Assembly: GCA_013823325.1 (NCBI GenBank)
Contig: PNLY01000015.1
Location: forward strand, 1-64,000
Source of the DNA: Methylobacterium sp.
GTDB lineage: Bacteria > Pseudomonadota > Alphaproteobacteria > Rhizobiales > Beijerinckiaceae
DNA length: 64,000 nt
Reading direction: 5' to 3'
Part shown: positions 10,533 through 19,153 of the stretch, one piece after another
Numbering within the stretch: position 1 is the first letter of the stretch
How the letters are laid out: each line of letters begins with the position of its first letter
Program-made: the position numbers and the translations under genes
Notes under the pieces: model-generated
The model's input: the letters and a program-made list of their open reading frames with translations, nothing else
Database searches by the model: none
What the model was told of the DNA's origin: nothing

Positions 10533-10991
10533 ATGCAGCTCACCGAGCAGGACCGCAGGCTGGTCGCCCTTCTGCAGGGCGACGCCCGCATCTCGAACCA
10601 GGATCTGGCCGAGCGTGCCGGCATGTCCGCTTCCGCCTGCTGGCGGCGGGTGCGGGCGCTGGAGGAGGCCGGCGTGATCGCGAGCTATCGCGCGATCGTC
10701 GATCCGGCCAAAGCCGGGCTCGCCTTCAGCGCGATGGTTCATGTCGGGCTGGTACGTCACGAGGCCGACCATGTCTCGACCTTCATCTCACGCGTGGCCG
10801 AGCGGCCGGAAGTGCTGGAGTGCTTCGCCACCACCGGCGAGGCGGATTACCACCTGCACGTCGTCTGCCGCGACAAGGACGCCTACAACGAATTCCTGGA
10901 TCACTTCCTGTTCAGGCTGCCCGGCATCGCGCATGTCCGCACCAACCTCGTCCTGAAGGAGATCAAGGTGCATGGCGCAGTGCCGGTGTGA
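10533..10991 (+). CDS. Lrp/AsnC-family transcriptional regulator
   Basis: A 152-residue Lrp-type regulator. Residues 1-60 are the helix-turn-helix (LTEQDRRLVALLQGDARISN, AERAGMSASACWRRVRALEE); residues 65-145 are the RAM ligand-binding domain (VARPEV-like segment, TGEADYHLHVVCRDKDAYNE, FLFRLPGIAHVRTNLVLKEI). It is divergent from the indolepyruvate oxidoreductase gene, with 145 bases between the two starts. By family logic it probably senses an aromatic amino acid or related compound and controls that gene; this is inference. Confidence 0.93.
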   Translation: MQLTEQDRRLVALLQGDARISNQDLAERAGMSASACWRRVRALEEAGVIASYRAIVDPAKAGLAFSAMVHVGLVRHEADHVSTFISRVAERPEVLECFATTGEADYHLHVVCRDKDAYNEFLDHFLFRLPGIAHVRTNLVLKEIKVHGAVPV

Positions 10992-11059
10992 CGGCCTCGT
11001 TGTATTGGGAGCCGGGCAAGGCGTCCAGGCGGCCACCATTTCGCAGTTGAGATCCCGGC

Positions 11060-11947
11060 TCAGCGCAGCAATCGCACGAGGATCGCGGCGACGCACTGCA
11101 GAGCGGCATCCTTCGCGCGGCGCCGGTGCCAGGCCAGATGCAGCGCAAAACCGGGCACGGAAAGCGGCGGGGGCAAGGAGGCGAGCCCGTCGAATTCGGC
11201 CAGGACCCGCGACGGCAGCAGGGCGATCATGTCCGAGCCCCGCAGCAATTCCGGCACCATCTGGAAATTGGGCACGACCAGGCCAACGCGCCGCGACAAT
11301 CCCCGGTTGGCGAGTTCGGCGTCGATCGGCGTGCGGGTGTCGCCGCGCCCCGAGACCAGGATGTGCGGGTAGGACAGCCAGGTCTCGAGGTCGAAACCGA
11401 CTGCAGCGGGATGGCCGATCCGCATCGCGGCCATGTAGTGCTCCGTCAGCAGCTCCTCGCGCTGGAGATCGTCCTCGGCGGGCGGGAAGACCGAGATGGC
11501 AAGGTCGCTGGAACCGTCGACCAGGGCGGCGCGTGCGGCATCGGCGCCATGCCAGGGCTGGATCACCAGATCGACGCCGGGCGCCACCTGCTGCAACTCC
11601 TGCTGGAGCGGCGCAATGACGATCAGGGCCGGATAATCGGCCATGGTGATGCGCAGCGTCTGCCGGATCTCCGCGAGCGGCACGTCCGACGGGTCGACGA
11701 GCTCGGTCACGCCCGCCAGCAGCGATTTCAGCGGCGCGCGCAGGGCTTGCGCCTTCGCGGTCAGGGACATGGTGCCGCGGCCGCGCTCCAGCAGCTCGTC
11801 GCCGAACAGATGCCGGCAGCGCTGCAGCGCCGCCGAAGCCGCCGGCTGCGACAGGCCGAGCCGGTCGGCCGCGCGGCTGACATGGGCCTCGTCGAGAAGG
11901 GCGTCCAGAACGACGAGGAGGTTGAGGTCGAGTGCTCGCAAATTCAT
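11060..11947 (-). CDS. LysR-family regulator (NodD/SyrM-like subgroup)
   Basis: A 295-residue LysR-type regulator. The N terminus MNLRALDLNLLVVLDALLDE, then HVSRAADRLGLSQPAASAAL, is typical of the NodD/NahR-like subgroup; the effector domain spans about residues 90-290. The start at 11947 was chosen over one nine codons upstream because it matches the family. It is divergent from a flavodoxin-fold oxidoreductase, the arrangement expected of a regulator and its target. The inducer is unknown. Confidence 0.93.
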   Translation of the reverse strand: MNLRALDLNLLVVLDALLDEAHVSRAADRLGLSQPAASAALQRCRHLFGDELLERGRGTMSLTAKAQALRAPLKSLLAGVTELVDPSDVPLAEIRQTLRITMADYPALIVIAPLQQELQQVAPGVDLVIQPWHGADAARAALVDGSSDLAISVFPPAEDDLQREELLTEHYMAAMRIGHPAAVGFDLETWLSYPHILVSGRGDTRTPIDAELANRGLSRRVGLVVPNFQMVPELLRGSDMIALLPSRVLAEFDGLASLPPPLSVPGFALHLAWHRRRAKDAALQCVAAILVRLLR

Positions 11948-11971
11948 GGTATCGATAATAGAATAGATCAT

Positions 11972-11981
11972 CAATCGATTG
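11972..11981. promoter_or_regulatory. candidate LysR operator in the divergent promoter region
   Basis: The 86-base spacer between the divergent LysR and oxidoreductase starts contains the perfect 10-base palindrome CAATCGATTG. A second ATCGAT lies at 11951-11956, near the LysR start. The spacer is much more AT-rich than the flanks. Placement fits a LysR recognition site; no direct proof. Confidence 0.45.
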
Positions 11982-12033
11982 GAGTAATTTATTGCCGCCG
12001 AGCATGGTCTTTCCGCCAGAACGGGAGACGACC

Positions 12034-12609
12034 ATGACCAAGACCCTCATCCTGCTGTTCCACCGCGACCTCGCGCAGTCCAAGGCCAACGCCGCCTTGT
12101 CGGCGGCGGCAGCCGGGCTGCCCGGCGTCGAGATCGTCGACATGCAGGCGCTCTATCCCGATGGCATCGACATTTTCCGCGACGGCGAGGGCGAGGCTGC
12201 CCGGCTGCTCGGCGCCGACCGGATCGTGCTGCAGTTCCCGATCCAGTGGTACTCCACGCCGGCCCTGCTGAAGGCCTGGCAGGACGCGGTGCTCACCCGC
12301 ATGTTCTACCTCGCCTACGAGGCCGAGGGCCGGCGGCTGGAAGGCACGCCGCTCATGCTGGCGGCGACCGCAGGCAATGTGCCCGACGCCTATCGTCCGG
12401 GCGGCCGCAACATGTTCGCCATGATCGACCTCTTGGCGCCGCTGCGCGCCACCGCCCATCGCTGCGGCCTGCCATGGAGCGAGCCCTTCATCCTCTACGA
12501 AGCCGACAAGCTTCCCGCGGAAGCGCTCGAAGCGGCCGCCGCCGACTATGCCGCTGCACTCGAAGCCTGGATCGCGACGACGCCGGTCAAGAGCCGGGAG
12601 GCTGCGTGA
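12034..12609 (+). CDS. NAD(P)H oxidoreductase, flavodoxin-like fold (MdaB/KefF type)
   Basis: A 191-residue protein of the NAD(P)H dehydrogenase (quinone)/flavodoxin-2 fold family, expected to bind FMN or FAD and reduce quinones or electrophiles. Seen: N-terminal TKTLILLFHRDLAQSKANAA, the signature VLQFPIQWYSTPALLKAWQD near residues 68-88, and TAGNVPDAYRPGG. Both RBS (GGGAGACG) and ATG at 12034 are good. It is divergent from a LysR gene that probably regulates it. Related LysR-controlled enzymes respond to quinone or oxidative stress, but no inducer can be read here. Confidence 0.9.
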   Translation: MTKTLILLFHRDLAQSKANAALSAAAAGLPGVEIVDMQALYPDGIDIFRDGEGEAARLLGADRIVLQFPIQWYSTPALLKAWQDAVLTRMFYLAYEAEGRRLEGTPLMLAATAGNVPDAYRPGGRNMFAMIDLLAPLRATAHRCGLPWSEPFILYEADKLPAEALEAAAADYAAALEAWIATTPVKSREAA

Positions 12610-12638
12610 GAACCGGCCCGCCCGGCGTGGTGCGATGT

Positions 12639-14048
12639 TCAGGCCACGACCTTGCCGGGATTGCAGAGGTTGTCGGGATCGAACAGCCGCTTGAGCTCAG
12701 CCATCAGCGCCAGCTTCACCGGGTCGGCATGTCGCTGCAGGGCCGCGATCCGCTTGCTGCCGATGCCATGTTCGGCGGAGAACGAGCCGCCGAGCCCGCG
12801 CAACTCGCCATAGATCGCGGCTTCCACGGCCGCCTGGACATCCGGCTGGAGCGGGCCGGCCCGGTTCAGGACGATATGGAGGTTGCCGTCGGCGAGATGG
12901 CCGAACAGATAGGGCTCGATCGCCGGGCCGATCGCCTTCAGAGCCGGCCGCAGCCGGGCCACATACGCGTCGAACGCACGCGCCGGTAGCGAGATGTCGT
13001 AGGAGGGCGCCTGCGGGTGCAGCCGATAGAGCACGTCCGTGTCTTCGCGCAGCCGCCAGAGCTGTGCCGACTGGGCCATCGAGGCGCTGACGATGCCGTC
13101 GAGGTCAGGTTCCGTCTCCGCGAGGGCCGCGAGCGCGTCTTCGAGAGCGCTGCGGGCAGCCTCGAAGCTCGCAGCGCCGAGCTCGACCAGGAGCAGGCAG
13201 GACGAGCGCAGCGGCAATTGCGCGGGATCGATGCCAATCGCGGCACAGGTCACGGCCGCGAAGCCGGACCACATGATCTCCGCCGCGAGCAGCGGCGACG
13301 ACCCGCCACGTAAATGCCGGACGATGTCGAGCGCCTGCGCCGCGCCGGTGGTGCCGAGCAGCGCGGTCGCGCGGCCGTTCGGCAGGGGATCGAGCCGGAT
13401 CACCGCGCGCGTGACGATGCCGAGCGTGCCTTCGGCCCCGATCAGCAGCTGCTTCACATCATAGCCGGCGCTGGTCTTCAGGACGCGCGTCATGTCGTCG
13501 ACGAGGCGTCCATCGGGGAGCACGGCTTCCAGGCCGAGCACGCGGTGGCGCATGACGCCGGTGCGGAAGGCGGTGATGCCGCCGGCATTGGTCGCGATCA
13601 GTCCGCCGATCGTGGCCGAGCCGCGCGCGGCGAGATCGAGGCCAGGATGGAGCCCGAAGGCCGCCGCCGCCTCTTGCAGGGCGCTGAGCGTGACCCCAGC
13701 CTGGACCACGGCGATGCCGCTGGCGGGATCGATCTCCTCGATTGTGTCGAGTGCGCCGAGATCGCAGATGAGCTGGTCCGGCGCGGTTATCGAGCCGCCG
13801 ACGAGACCCGTCCGCCCGCCTTGCGGCACGAAAGCGCAGCGATGCGCCCGGCACCACGACACCAGCCCTATGACTTCCGCGACGGAGCCGGGGCGAACAA
13901 GCGCGAGGGCGTTCAGATTGCCGGCGTCCCAGCCGGGATCGCGCGCGGCGAGCGCATCGCGGTCGAGCACCTGGCTGTCCGGCAGATGCGCGCGCAGGGA
14001 GGCGATCCGGTCCGGCGCGGGTCCGGCCGGCATGTCTTCAGCCCGCAT
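12639..14048 (-). CDS. FAD-linked oxidase (D-2-hydroxyacid dehydrogenase, GlcD/D2HGDH-like)
   Basis: A 469-residue FAD-dependent dehydrogenase of the vanillyl-alcohol oxidase superfamily. The FAD-binding domain has VPQGGRTGLVGGS near residue 75, GLDLAARGSATIGGLIATNA near 140 and IGAEGTLGIVTRAVIRL near 205. The C-terminal cap has the metal and substrate signature FGHLADGNLHIVLN near 385 and EHGIGSKRIAALQRH near 430. Close families oxidise D-lactate, glycolate or D-2-hydroxyglutarate. It is the last gene of the eight-gene operon, overlapping the ABC ATPase gene by 11 bases. It probably handles a 2-hydroxyacid released from the imported substrate (inference). Confidence 0.93.
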   Translation of the reverse strand: MRAEDMPAGPAPDRIASLRAHLPDSQVLDRDALAARDPGWDAGNLNALALVRPGSVAEVIGLVSWCRAHRCAFVPQGGRTGLVGGSITAPDQLICDLGALDTIEEIDPASGIAVVQAGVTLSALQEAAAAFGLHPGLDLAARGSATIGGLIATNAGGITAFRTGVMRHRVLGLEAVLPDGRLVDDMTRVLKTSAGYDVKQLLIGAEGTLGIVTRAVIRLDPLPNGRATALLGTTGAAQALDIVRHLRGGSSPLLAAEIMWSGFAAVTCAAIGIDPAQLPLRSSCLLLVELGAASFEAARSALEDALAALAETEPDLDGIVSASMAQSAQLWRLREDTDVLYRLHPQAPSYDISLPARAFDAYVARLRPALKAIGPAIEPYLFGHLADGNLHIVLNRAGPLQPDVQAAVEAAIYGELRGLGGSFSAEHGIGSKRIAALQRHADPVKLALMAELKRLFDPDNLCNPGKVVA

Positions 14049-15720
14049 CGTCGATCTCCCTCGCGTCGGCGCGCTGCTGCAGGAGCTTGGTGAGCCAGTC
14101 CGGATCGACATCGGGCACGCAGGAGAGCAGCAGGCGCGTATAGTCGTCGGACGGCGTCTCGAGCACCTTGTCGCGCGCCCCGCTCTCGACGACGGCGCCC
14201 TGGCGCATGACGACGACCTCGTCGGCAATGGCGCGCACCGTCGCGATGTCGTGGGTGATGAACAGGCAGGACAGGCCGAGCTCCTTCTGCAGCCGCTGGA
14301 GCATGGCGAGGATGCCGGCCTGGACGACCTGGTCGAGCGCCGAGGTCACCTCGTCGCAGATCAGCAGCTCGGGGCCGGCGGCGAGCGCCCGGGCGATGCA
14401 GACGCGCTGCTTCTGCCCGCCGGACAGCGCATTGGGTAGCCGGTCGAGCAATTCGGGCTTCAACTCGACCAGCGCCATCAATTCGCGCAGGCGGGCCTCG
14501 CGTGCGGCGCCCCTGAGGCCGTGATGGAGCTGCAATGGCCGGCCGATCGCCTCGCGGATGCTCTGCCTTGGGTTGAGCGCCGCATCAGGGCTCTGGTGGA
14601 TGAGTTGGACGCGGCGAAGCTGGTCGCGCGAGCGATCCTGCAAGGCCTTCGGCAAGCGACGTCCTTGCAGGAGAACCTGTCCGGCCGTGGGTGGCAGCAA
14701 TCCCGCGACGACGCGCGCCAGGGTCGACTTGCCGGAGCCGGATTCGCCGACGAGGGCGACCGTGCCGCCTGTCCTGACCGTCAGCGAGACGTCCCTGAGC
14801 ACCGGGACGGAGCCGTAGGAGGCGCTGATCCCGTCCAGCTCCAGCAGCGGCGCGGCGTGATCCGGCTCGGGCGCTTTCCTGATGCGGCGCACCGCCCAGA
14901 GCGAGCGGGTGTAGCTCTCGCGCGGGGCGGCGAGCATCGCCCGCGTCGGGGCTTCCTCGACGATGCGGCCATGGCGCAGCACGGTGATGCGGTGGGCGAG
15001 CTGCGTCACCACCGCAAGATCGTGGGTGATGTAGATCGCGGCCGTCCCGAAGGCCTCGACGACGTTGCGGATCGAGGCGAGGATCTCGACCTGCGTGGTC
15101 ACGTCGAGCGCCGTCGTCGGCTCGTCGAAGACGATGAGGTCCGGCCGGCAGATCATCGCCATCGCGATCATCACGCGCTGGAGCTGCCCCCCGGAGAGCT
15201 CGTGCGGGAAACGCTCGCCGATATGGTCGGGATCGGGCAAGGCCAGGCGCGCGAACAGCTCGCGCGCGTCCTGCTCGGCCTGGCGCCGGCCCATGCCGGC
15301 CTGCCTCGTCGCGGTCTCGACCACCTGGTCGATCAGGCGATGGGCCGGGTTGAAGGAGGCGGTGGCGCTCTGGGCGACATAGGCGATACGGGTGCCGCGC
15401 AGCGCGCGGCAGCGCTCCGGTGGCAGGGTGAGCAGGTCCTGCCCGTCGAACAGCACGGAGCCTCCGGCGAAGCGGCAGCCGGGTCGGACATAGCCGAGCG
15501 CAGCCAGGCCGATCGTCGACTTGCCGGCGCCCGACTCCCCGATCAGGCCGAGCACCTCGCCGGCATGCAGCTCGAGATCGATGCCGTCGACGATCCGCTG
15601 CGGCCGGCCGGGCCCGCTCGTCTCGATCACGAGGCCGCGCATGACGAGGAGCGGCGCGCTATCCGGCTCAGCCAGCGGGTGTGATGCTGCCACAGCGAGG
15701 CTCGCGGTCTCAGCGTTCAT
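14038..15720 (-). CDS. dual-domain ABC transporter ATPase (DppD-DppF-like fusion)
   Basis: A 560-residue protein with two complete nucleotide-binding domains. Domain 1: Walker A GESGAGKSTIGLAALG near residue 60, signature ELSGGQLQRVMIAMAM, Walker B DLIVFDEPTTALD. Domain 2: GESGSGKSTLARVVAGLL near 320, NALSGGQKQRVCIARAL and LLICDEVTSALDQ. This is the fused DppDF type that powers peptide/nickel-family importers (PepT family). It overlaps the upstream permease by 11 bases and the downstream FAD oxidase by 11, so the operon is tightly coupled. It is cytoplasmic, at the inner membrane. Confidence 0.96.
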   Translation of the reverse strand: MNAETASLAVAASHPLAEPDSAPLLVMRGLVIETSGPGRPQRIVDGIDLELHAGEVLGLIGESGAGKSTIGLAALGYVRPGCRFAGGSVLFDGQDLLTLPPERCRALRGTRIAYVAQSATASFNPAHRLIDQVVETATRQAGMGRRQAEQDARELFARLALPDPDHIGERFPHELSGGQLQRVMIAMAMICRPDLIVFDEPTTALDVTTQVEILASIRNVVEAFGTAAIYITHDLAVVTQLAHRITVLRHGRIVEEAPTRAMLAAPRESYTRSLWAVRRIRKAPEPDHAAPLLELDGISASYGSVPVLRDVSLTVRTGGTVALVGESGSGKSTLARVVAGLLPPTAGQVLLQGRRLPKALQDRSRDQLRRVQLIHQSPDAALNPRQSIREAIGRPLQLHHGLRGAAREARLRELMALVELKPELLDRLPNALSGGQKQRVCIARALAAGPELLICDEVTSALDQVVQAGILAMLQRLQKELGLSCLFITHDIATVRAIADEVVVMRQGAVVESGARDKVLETPSDDYTRLLLSCVPDVDPDWLTKLLQQRADAREIDDAG

Positions 15721-16561
15721 CGCTCACCCCATGGTTGCCGGCCGCGGCCCAGTCGATGACGAGATTGATGCCGATGGTGAGCAATGCGATCGCGCCGGCC
15801 GGAAACAGCGGCATCAGGATGCCGAACGAGATCGCCGCGGCGTTCTCGCGCACCATCGAACCCCAGTCGGCTGTCGGCGGTTGGATGCCGAGGCCGATGA
15901 AGCTCAGCGTCGCGATGAACAGGAAGACGAAGCAGAAGCGCAGGCCGAACTCCGCCGCGAGCGGCACGACGATGTTGGGCAGGATCTCGCGGCGCATGAT
16001 CCAGCCGGTTCCCTCGCCGCGTAGCCGCGCGACCTCGACGAAATCCTGGGCCGCGACGTCCATCGCGGCGGCGCGTGCGATCCGGAAGACCCGCGTCGCA
16101 TCGAGCAGCGCGATGACGCCGATCAGCACGGGCAGCGTCGAGCCGGCGACGGCGAGCACCAGCAAGGCGAAGATCAGGGTGGGGAAGGCCATCACCAGAT
16201 CGACCAGCCGGCCGAGGACCTGATCGACCACGCCGCCGCGCACGGCCGCGACCAGTCCCAGCGTCGTGCCGGTCACGAAGGAGAGGGCCGTGGTCAGCAG
16301 CGCCAGCGTGATCGAGTTGCGGGCGCCGTAGATCAGGCGCGAGAGCACGTCCCGGCCGAGATGGTCGGTGCCCAGCAGGGTTGCCGGGCCCTCCGCCGCC
16401 GGGTCCCAGAAGCCACCGGCCCAGGGACCGCCGACGATCTCGGTTTCGCCATAGGGCGCGACGAGCGGAGCGAAGAGCAGGCAGAACAGATAGAGGGCGA
16501 CGACCGCCAGCCCGATCCGGGCCGAAAGCGGAGCCGTGCGCAGCGCTGCGATGCCGGTCAT
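15710..16561 (-). CDS. ABC transporter permease (DppC-like)
   Basis: A 283-residue inner membrane permease of the peptide/nickel (DppC/NikC) family. It has an N-terminal helix (IGLAVVALYLFCLLFAPLVA), a periplasmic GTDHLGRDVLSRLIYGARNS signature near residues 63-83, five further helices and the EAA-type loop AAMDVAAQDFVEVARLRGEG near 160-180. The start overlaps the end of the DppB-like gene by four bases (ATGA-type coupling). It forms the translocation pore with the DppB-like partner. Confidence 0.95.
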   Translation of the reverse strand: MTGIAALRTAPLSARIGLAVVALYLFCLLFAPLVAPYGETEIVGGPWAGGFWDPAAEGPATLLGTDHLGRDVLSRLIYGARNSITLALLTTALSFVTGTTLGLVAAVRGGVVDQVLGRLVDLVMAFPTLIFALLVLAVAGSTLPVLIGVIALLDATRVFRIARAAAMDVAAQDFVEVARLRGEGTGWIMRREILPNIVVPLAAEFGLRFCFVFLFIATLSFIGLGIQPPTADWGSMVRENAAAISFGILMPLFPAGAIALLTIGINLVIDWAAAGNHGVSDER

Positions 16562-17529
16562 GCCCGCGCCTCCCGCTGGCGCGGTCGGCGCAGCCGCGGA
16601 TTGGCCAGCAGAGCCAGGATGTCGGCGAGCAGGTTGAGACCGATATAGGTGCCGGCGAACAGCATGCAGCAGGCCTGGACGACTGGGATGTCCCGCTTCG
16701 CGACCGAGTCGACCAGCAGCTGTCCGAGGCCGGGATAGACGAACACCACCTCGATCACGACGACGCCGACGACGAGATAGGCGAGGTTGATGATGACGAC
16801 GTTGATGATCGGCGACAGCGCATTGGGCAGCGCGTGGCGGACGACGACGCCCCAGGGTCCGACGCCCTTGAGGCGGGCCATCTCGACATAAGGCGAGGCC
16901 ATGACGCCCATGATGGCGGCCCGCGTCATCCGCAGGACATAGCCGATCACGGCGAGCGACAGCGTCAGGGCGGGCAGCGCCAGCATCGTCAGTGTCTCGA
17001 CGATGCCGCCCTGGCTCGACAGCGAGATCGCCGGCAGCCAGCCGAGCCCCACCGAGAAGCAGGCCACGAGCATGTAGGCGGTGAAGAATTCGGGGAAGGA
17101 GATCGCGAGCAGCGAGGCGGTCGAGGCGACCCGGTCGAGCGCCCGGTCGCGATGCACGCTCGAGAGGATGCCGAGCAAGACTCCGAGCGGCAGCGCGATC
17201 GTCGCCGCCAGCGCCGCCAGCGACAGGGTCGCGCCGAGGCGGGGCGCGATCAGCTCCGCGATCGGCCGGTCGTTGGCGAGCGAGCGGCCGAAATCGCCCC
17301 GCAGCAAGCCCGCCGTCCAGTCGGCATAGCGCACGACCAGCGGCTTGTTCAGGCCGAGCTCCTGCCGGAGCGCCGCCACCGAGGCGGGCGTGGCGCTCTG
17401 GCCGAGGATCGCCTCGGCCGGATCGCCCGGCAGCATGTCGACGGCAAGAAAGACCAGCAGCGAGATCACGAACAGGGTCGCGATCCCGAGCGCGATCCGC
17501 TGGGTTATCATGGCGAGGACGCCGTGCAT
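16558..17529 (-). CDS. ABC transporter permease (DppB-like)
   Basis: A 323-residue inner membrane permease of the DppB/NikB family. It starts with one helix (RIALGIATLFVISLLVFLAV) followed by the family segment LPGDPAEAILGQSATP, the TAGLLRGDFGRSL motif, then five helices and the EAA loop MASPYVEMARLKGVGPWGVV near residues 205-225. It partners the DppC-like permease and the fused ATPase. The gap of 73 bases to the binding protein gene is the largest inside the operon. Confidence 0.95.
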   Translation of the reverse strand: MHGVLAMITQRIALGIATLFVISLLVFLAVDMLPGDPAEAILGQSATPASVAALRQELGLNKPLVVRYADWTAGLLRGDFGRSLANDRPIAELIAPRLGATLSLAALAATIALPLGVLLGILSSVHRDRALDRVASTASLLAISFPEFFTAYMLVACFSVGLGWLPAISLSSQGGIVETLTMLALPALTLSLAVIGYVLRMTRAAIMGVMASPYVEMARLKGVGPWGVVVRHALPNALSPIINVVIINLAYLVVGVVVIEVVFVYPGLGQLLVDSVAKRDIPVVQACCMLFAGTYIGLNLLADILALLANPRLRRPRQREARA

Positions 17530-17602
17530 CGAACGATCCTTGCTGGCCTGACCGGCTCCGGCAGGAGCAGGTCAGGCGGCCAAATCGAGGAGAGGGCGCG
17601 AC

Positions 17603-19153
17603 TCAGGCGAACCACCAGCGCTCGGAGGCGCGGCAGCCGTCGAGCATCCAGTCGCCGGCGAGTTCGCCGAAGGCCAGTTTGCGGCTGGTCGCGTCGAGGA
17701 AATCGGCGAAGGCGAAGATGTTCGAGCCGCCATCGTCGTGGATGATGCGCTGCGCCTCGCTGTAGAGCGCGCGCCGTTTGCCCGTGTCGAACTCCTTGCG
17801 GGCTTCGGCGACGATGGCGTTGAGGCGCGGATTGCTGATGCGCGTCTCGTTCCAGCCGGCCTTGGTGCCGGTGTCGGAATAGCCCAGCGTCAGCAGCACG
17901 TCGTCGTTGATGCGCCCGCTCCAGCGGGAGGTGCAGAGCGGCTTCTTGTTCCAGACCGACGACCAGTAGCCGTCCTCCGGCTCCTTGACGACCTCGACGG
18001 TGATGCCGGCCTTGGCGGCATGGGCCTTGAACAGCACCGCCGCGTCGGTCGCGCCCGCGAACGGGGTCTCGGAGACATGGAGCTGCACGCGCAGGTTCGC
18101 TTCGCCCGCCTTGGCGAGGTGGAACTTCGCCTTGTCGGGGTCATAGGCACGCTGCGGGATCGAGCCGTCGTAGAACTCATAGGCAGCCGAGAGCGGATGG
18201 TCGTTGCCGGGCGAGCCGAAGCCGCCGAGCACGCGCTTGACGATCTCCTCGCGGTCGATCGCGTATTTCATGGCGAGGCGCACGTCGTTGGAGGAGAAGG
18301 GCGCCTGGTCGACCATCATCGGGAAGGCGAAATGCGCCTTGCTCTTCACACGGTTGATGCGAACTGCGGCATTGCGCTCGAGCAGCGCCACGGTGCGTGG
18401 ATCGACGGCGTTGTAGGCGTCGATCTGGCCGGTCAGCAGCGCGTTGGCGCGGGCCGTCGCATCCTTGATGCAGATCATCTCGACCGTGTCGAAATTGCCC
18501 CTGCCGGCTTTCCAGTAGTTCGGATTGCGCTTGACGCGCGAGCGCACCCCGGGCTCGAACTGCTCCAGGATGTAGCCGCCCGTGCCCATGCCGCGGCGAT
18601 AGTCGGTATCGCCGTCGGGGATGATGACGAGGCCGACCGAACTGGTCAGGGCCGGAAAGCCGACATTGCCGTCGACGAGCTCGAACACGACCGTATCGGG
18701 ACCGTCGGCCTTGACCGTCGCGATCTGGGCCAGGATCGGCTTGGTCATCGACTTGGAGCCGTCGCGGCGATGAGTGTTGAAGGAGTGGACGACGTCGGCC
18801 GGCGTCAGGCTCTTGCCGTCATGGAAGGTCACGCCCTTGCGCAGCTTGAAGGTCCAGGTCTTTGCGTCCTTCGAGCCTTCCCAGCTCTCCGCGAGCTCGG
18901 GCACGAGCTTTCCGCCCGGCCCGGCCTCGACGAGATTGTTGCGAAGCTGCCATTGCAGATGCTGCGAGAACTGCGTCTCGACCAGCGTCGGGTCGAGCGA
19001 GTCCGAGGTCGCGAAGTCGGAGATGCCGACCCTGAAGGCGCCGCCGCGCTTCGGCGCCTGCGCCATCGCATTGGACGGCAAGAGTTGCGCTGCGCCGAGC
19101 GCGCCGGCGCCGAGAAGAAGGCTTCGCCTATCCGGATATCCGTGGTTGGTCAT
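17603..19153 (-). CDS. ABC transporter substrate-binding protein (SBP_bac_5 family)
   Basis: A 516-residue periplasmic binding protein of the oligopeptide/dipeptide/nickel family. The N terminus carries a twin-arginine-like signal (YPDRRSLLLGAGALGAAQLL) with cleavage expected near AMA-QAP. The family segments LAESWEGSKDAKTWTFKLRK and GVTFHDGKSLTPADVVHSF follow near residues 95-135, and APFSSNDVRLAMKYAIDREE near 295. It delivers substrate to the DppB/DppC-like pore. The start at 19153 lies inside the end of the aminotransferase gene (26-base overlap). Family members bind peptides, opines, glutathione or other amphipathic molecules, so the ligand is open. Confidence 0.95.
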   Translation of the reverse strand: MTNHGYPDRRSLLLGAGALGAAQLLPSNAMAQAPKRGGAFRVGISDFATSDSLDPTLVETQFSQHLQWQLRNNLVEAGPGGKLVPELAESWEGSKDAKTWTFKLRKGVTFHDGKSLTPADVVHSFNTHRRDGSKSMTKPILAQIATVKADGPDTVVFELVDGNVGFPALTSSVGLVIIPDGDTDYRRGMGTGGYILEQFEPGVRSRVKRNPNYWKAGRGNFDTVEMICIKDATARANALLTGQIDAYNAVDPRTVALLERNAAVRINRVKSKAHFAFPMMVDQAPFSSNDVRLAMKYAIDREEIVKRVLGGFGSPGNDHPLSAAYEFYDGSIPQRAYDPDKAKFHLAKAGEANLRVQLHVSETPFAGATDAAVLFKAHAAKAGITVEVVKEPEDGYWSSVWNKKPLCTSRWSGRINDDVLLTLGYSDTGTKAGWNETRISNPRLNAIVAEARKEFDTGKRRALYSEAQRIIHDDGGSNIFAFADFLDATSRKLAFGELAGDWMLDGCRASERWWFA

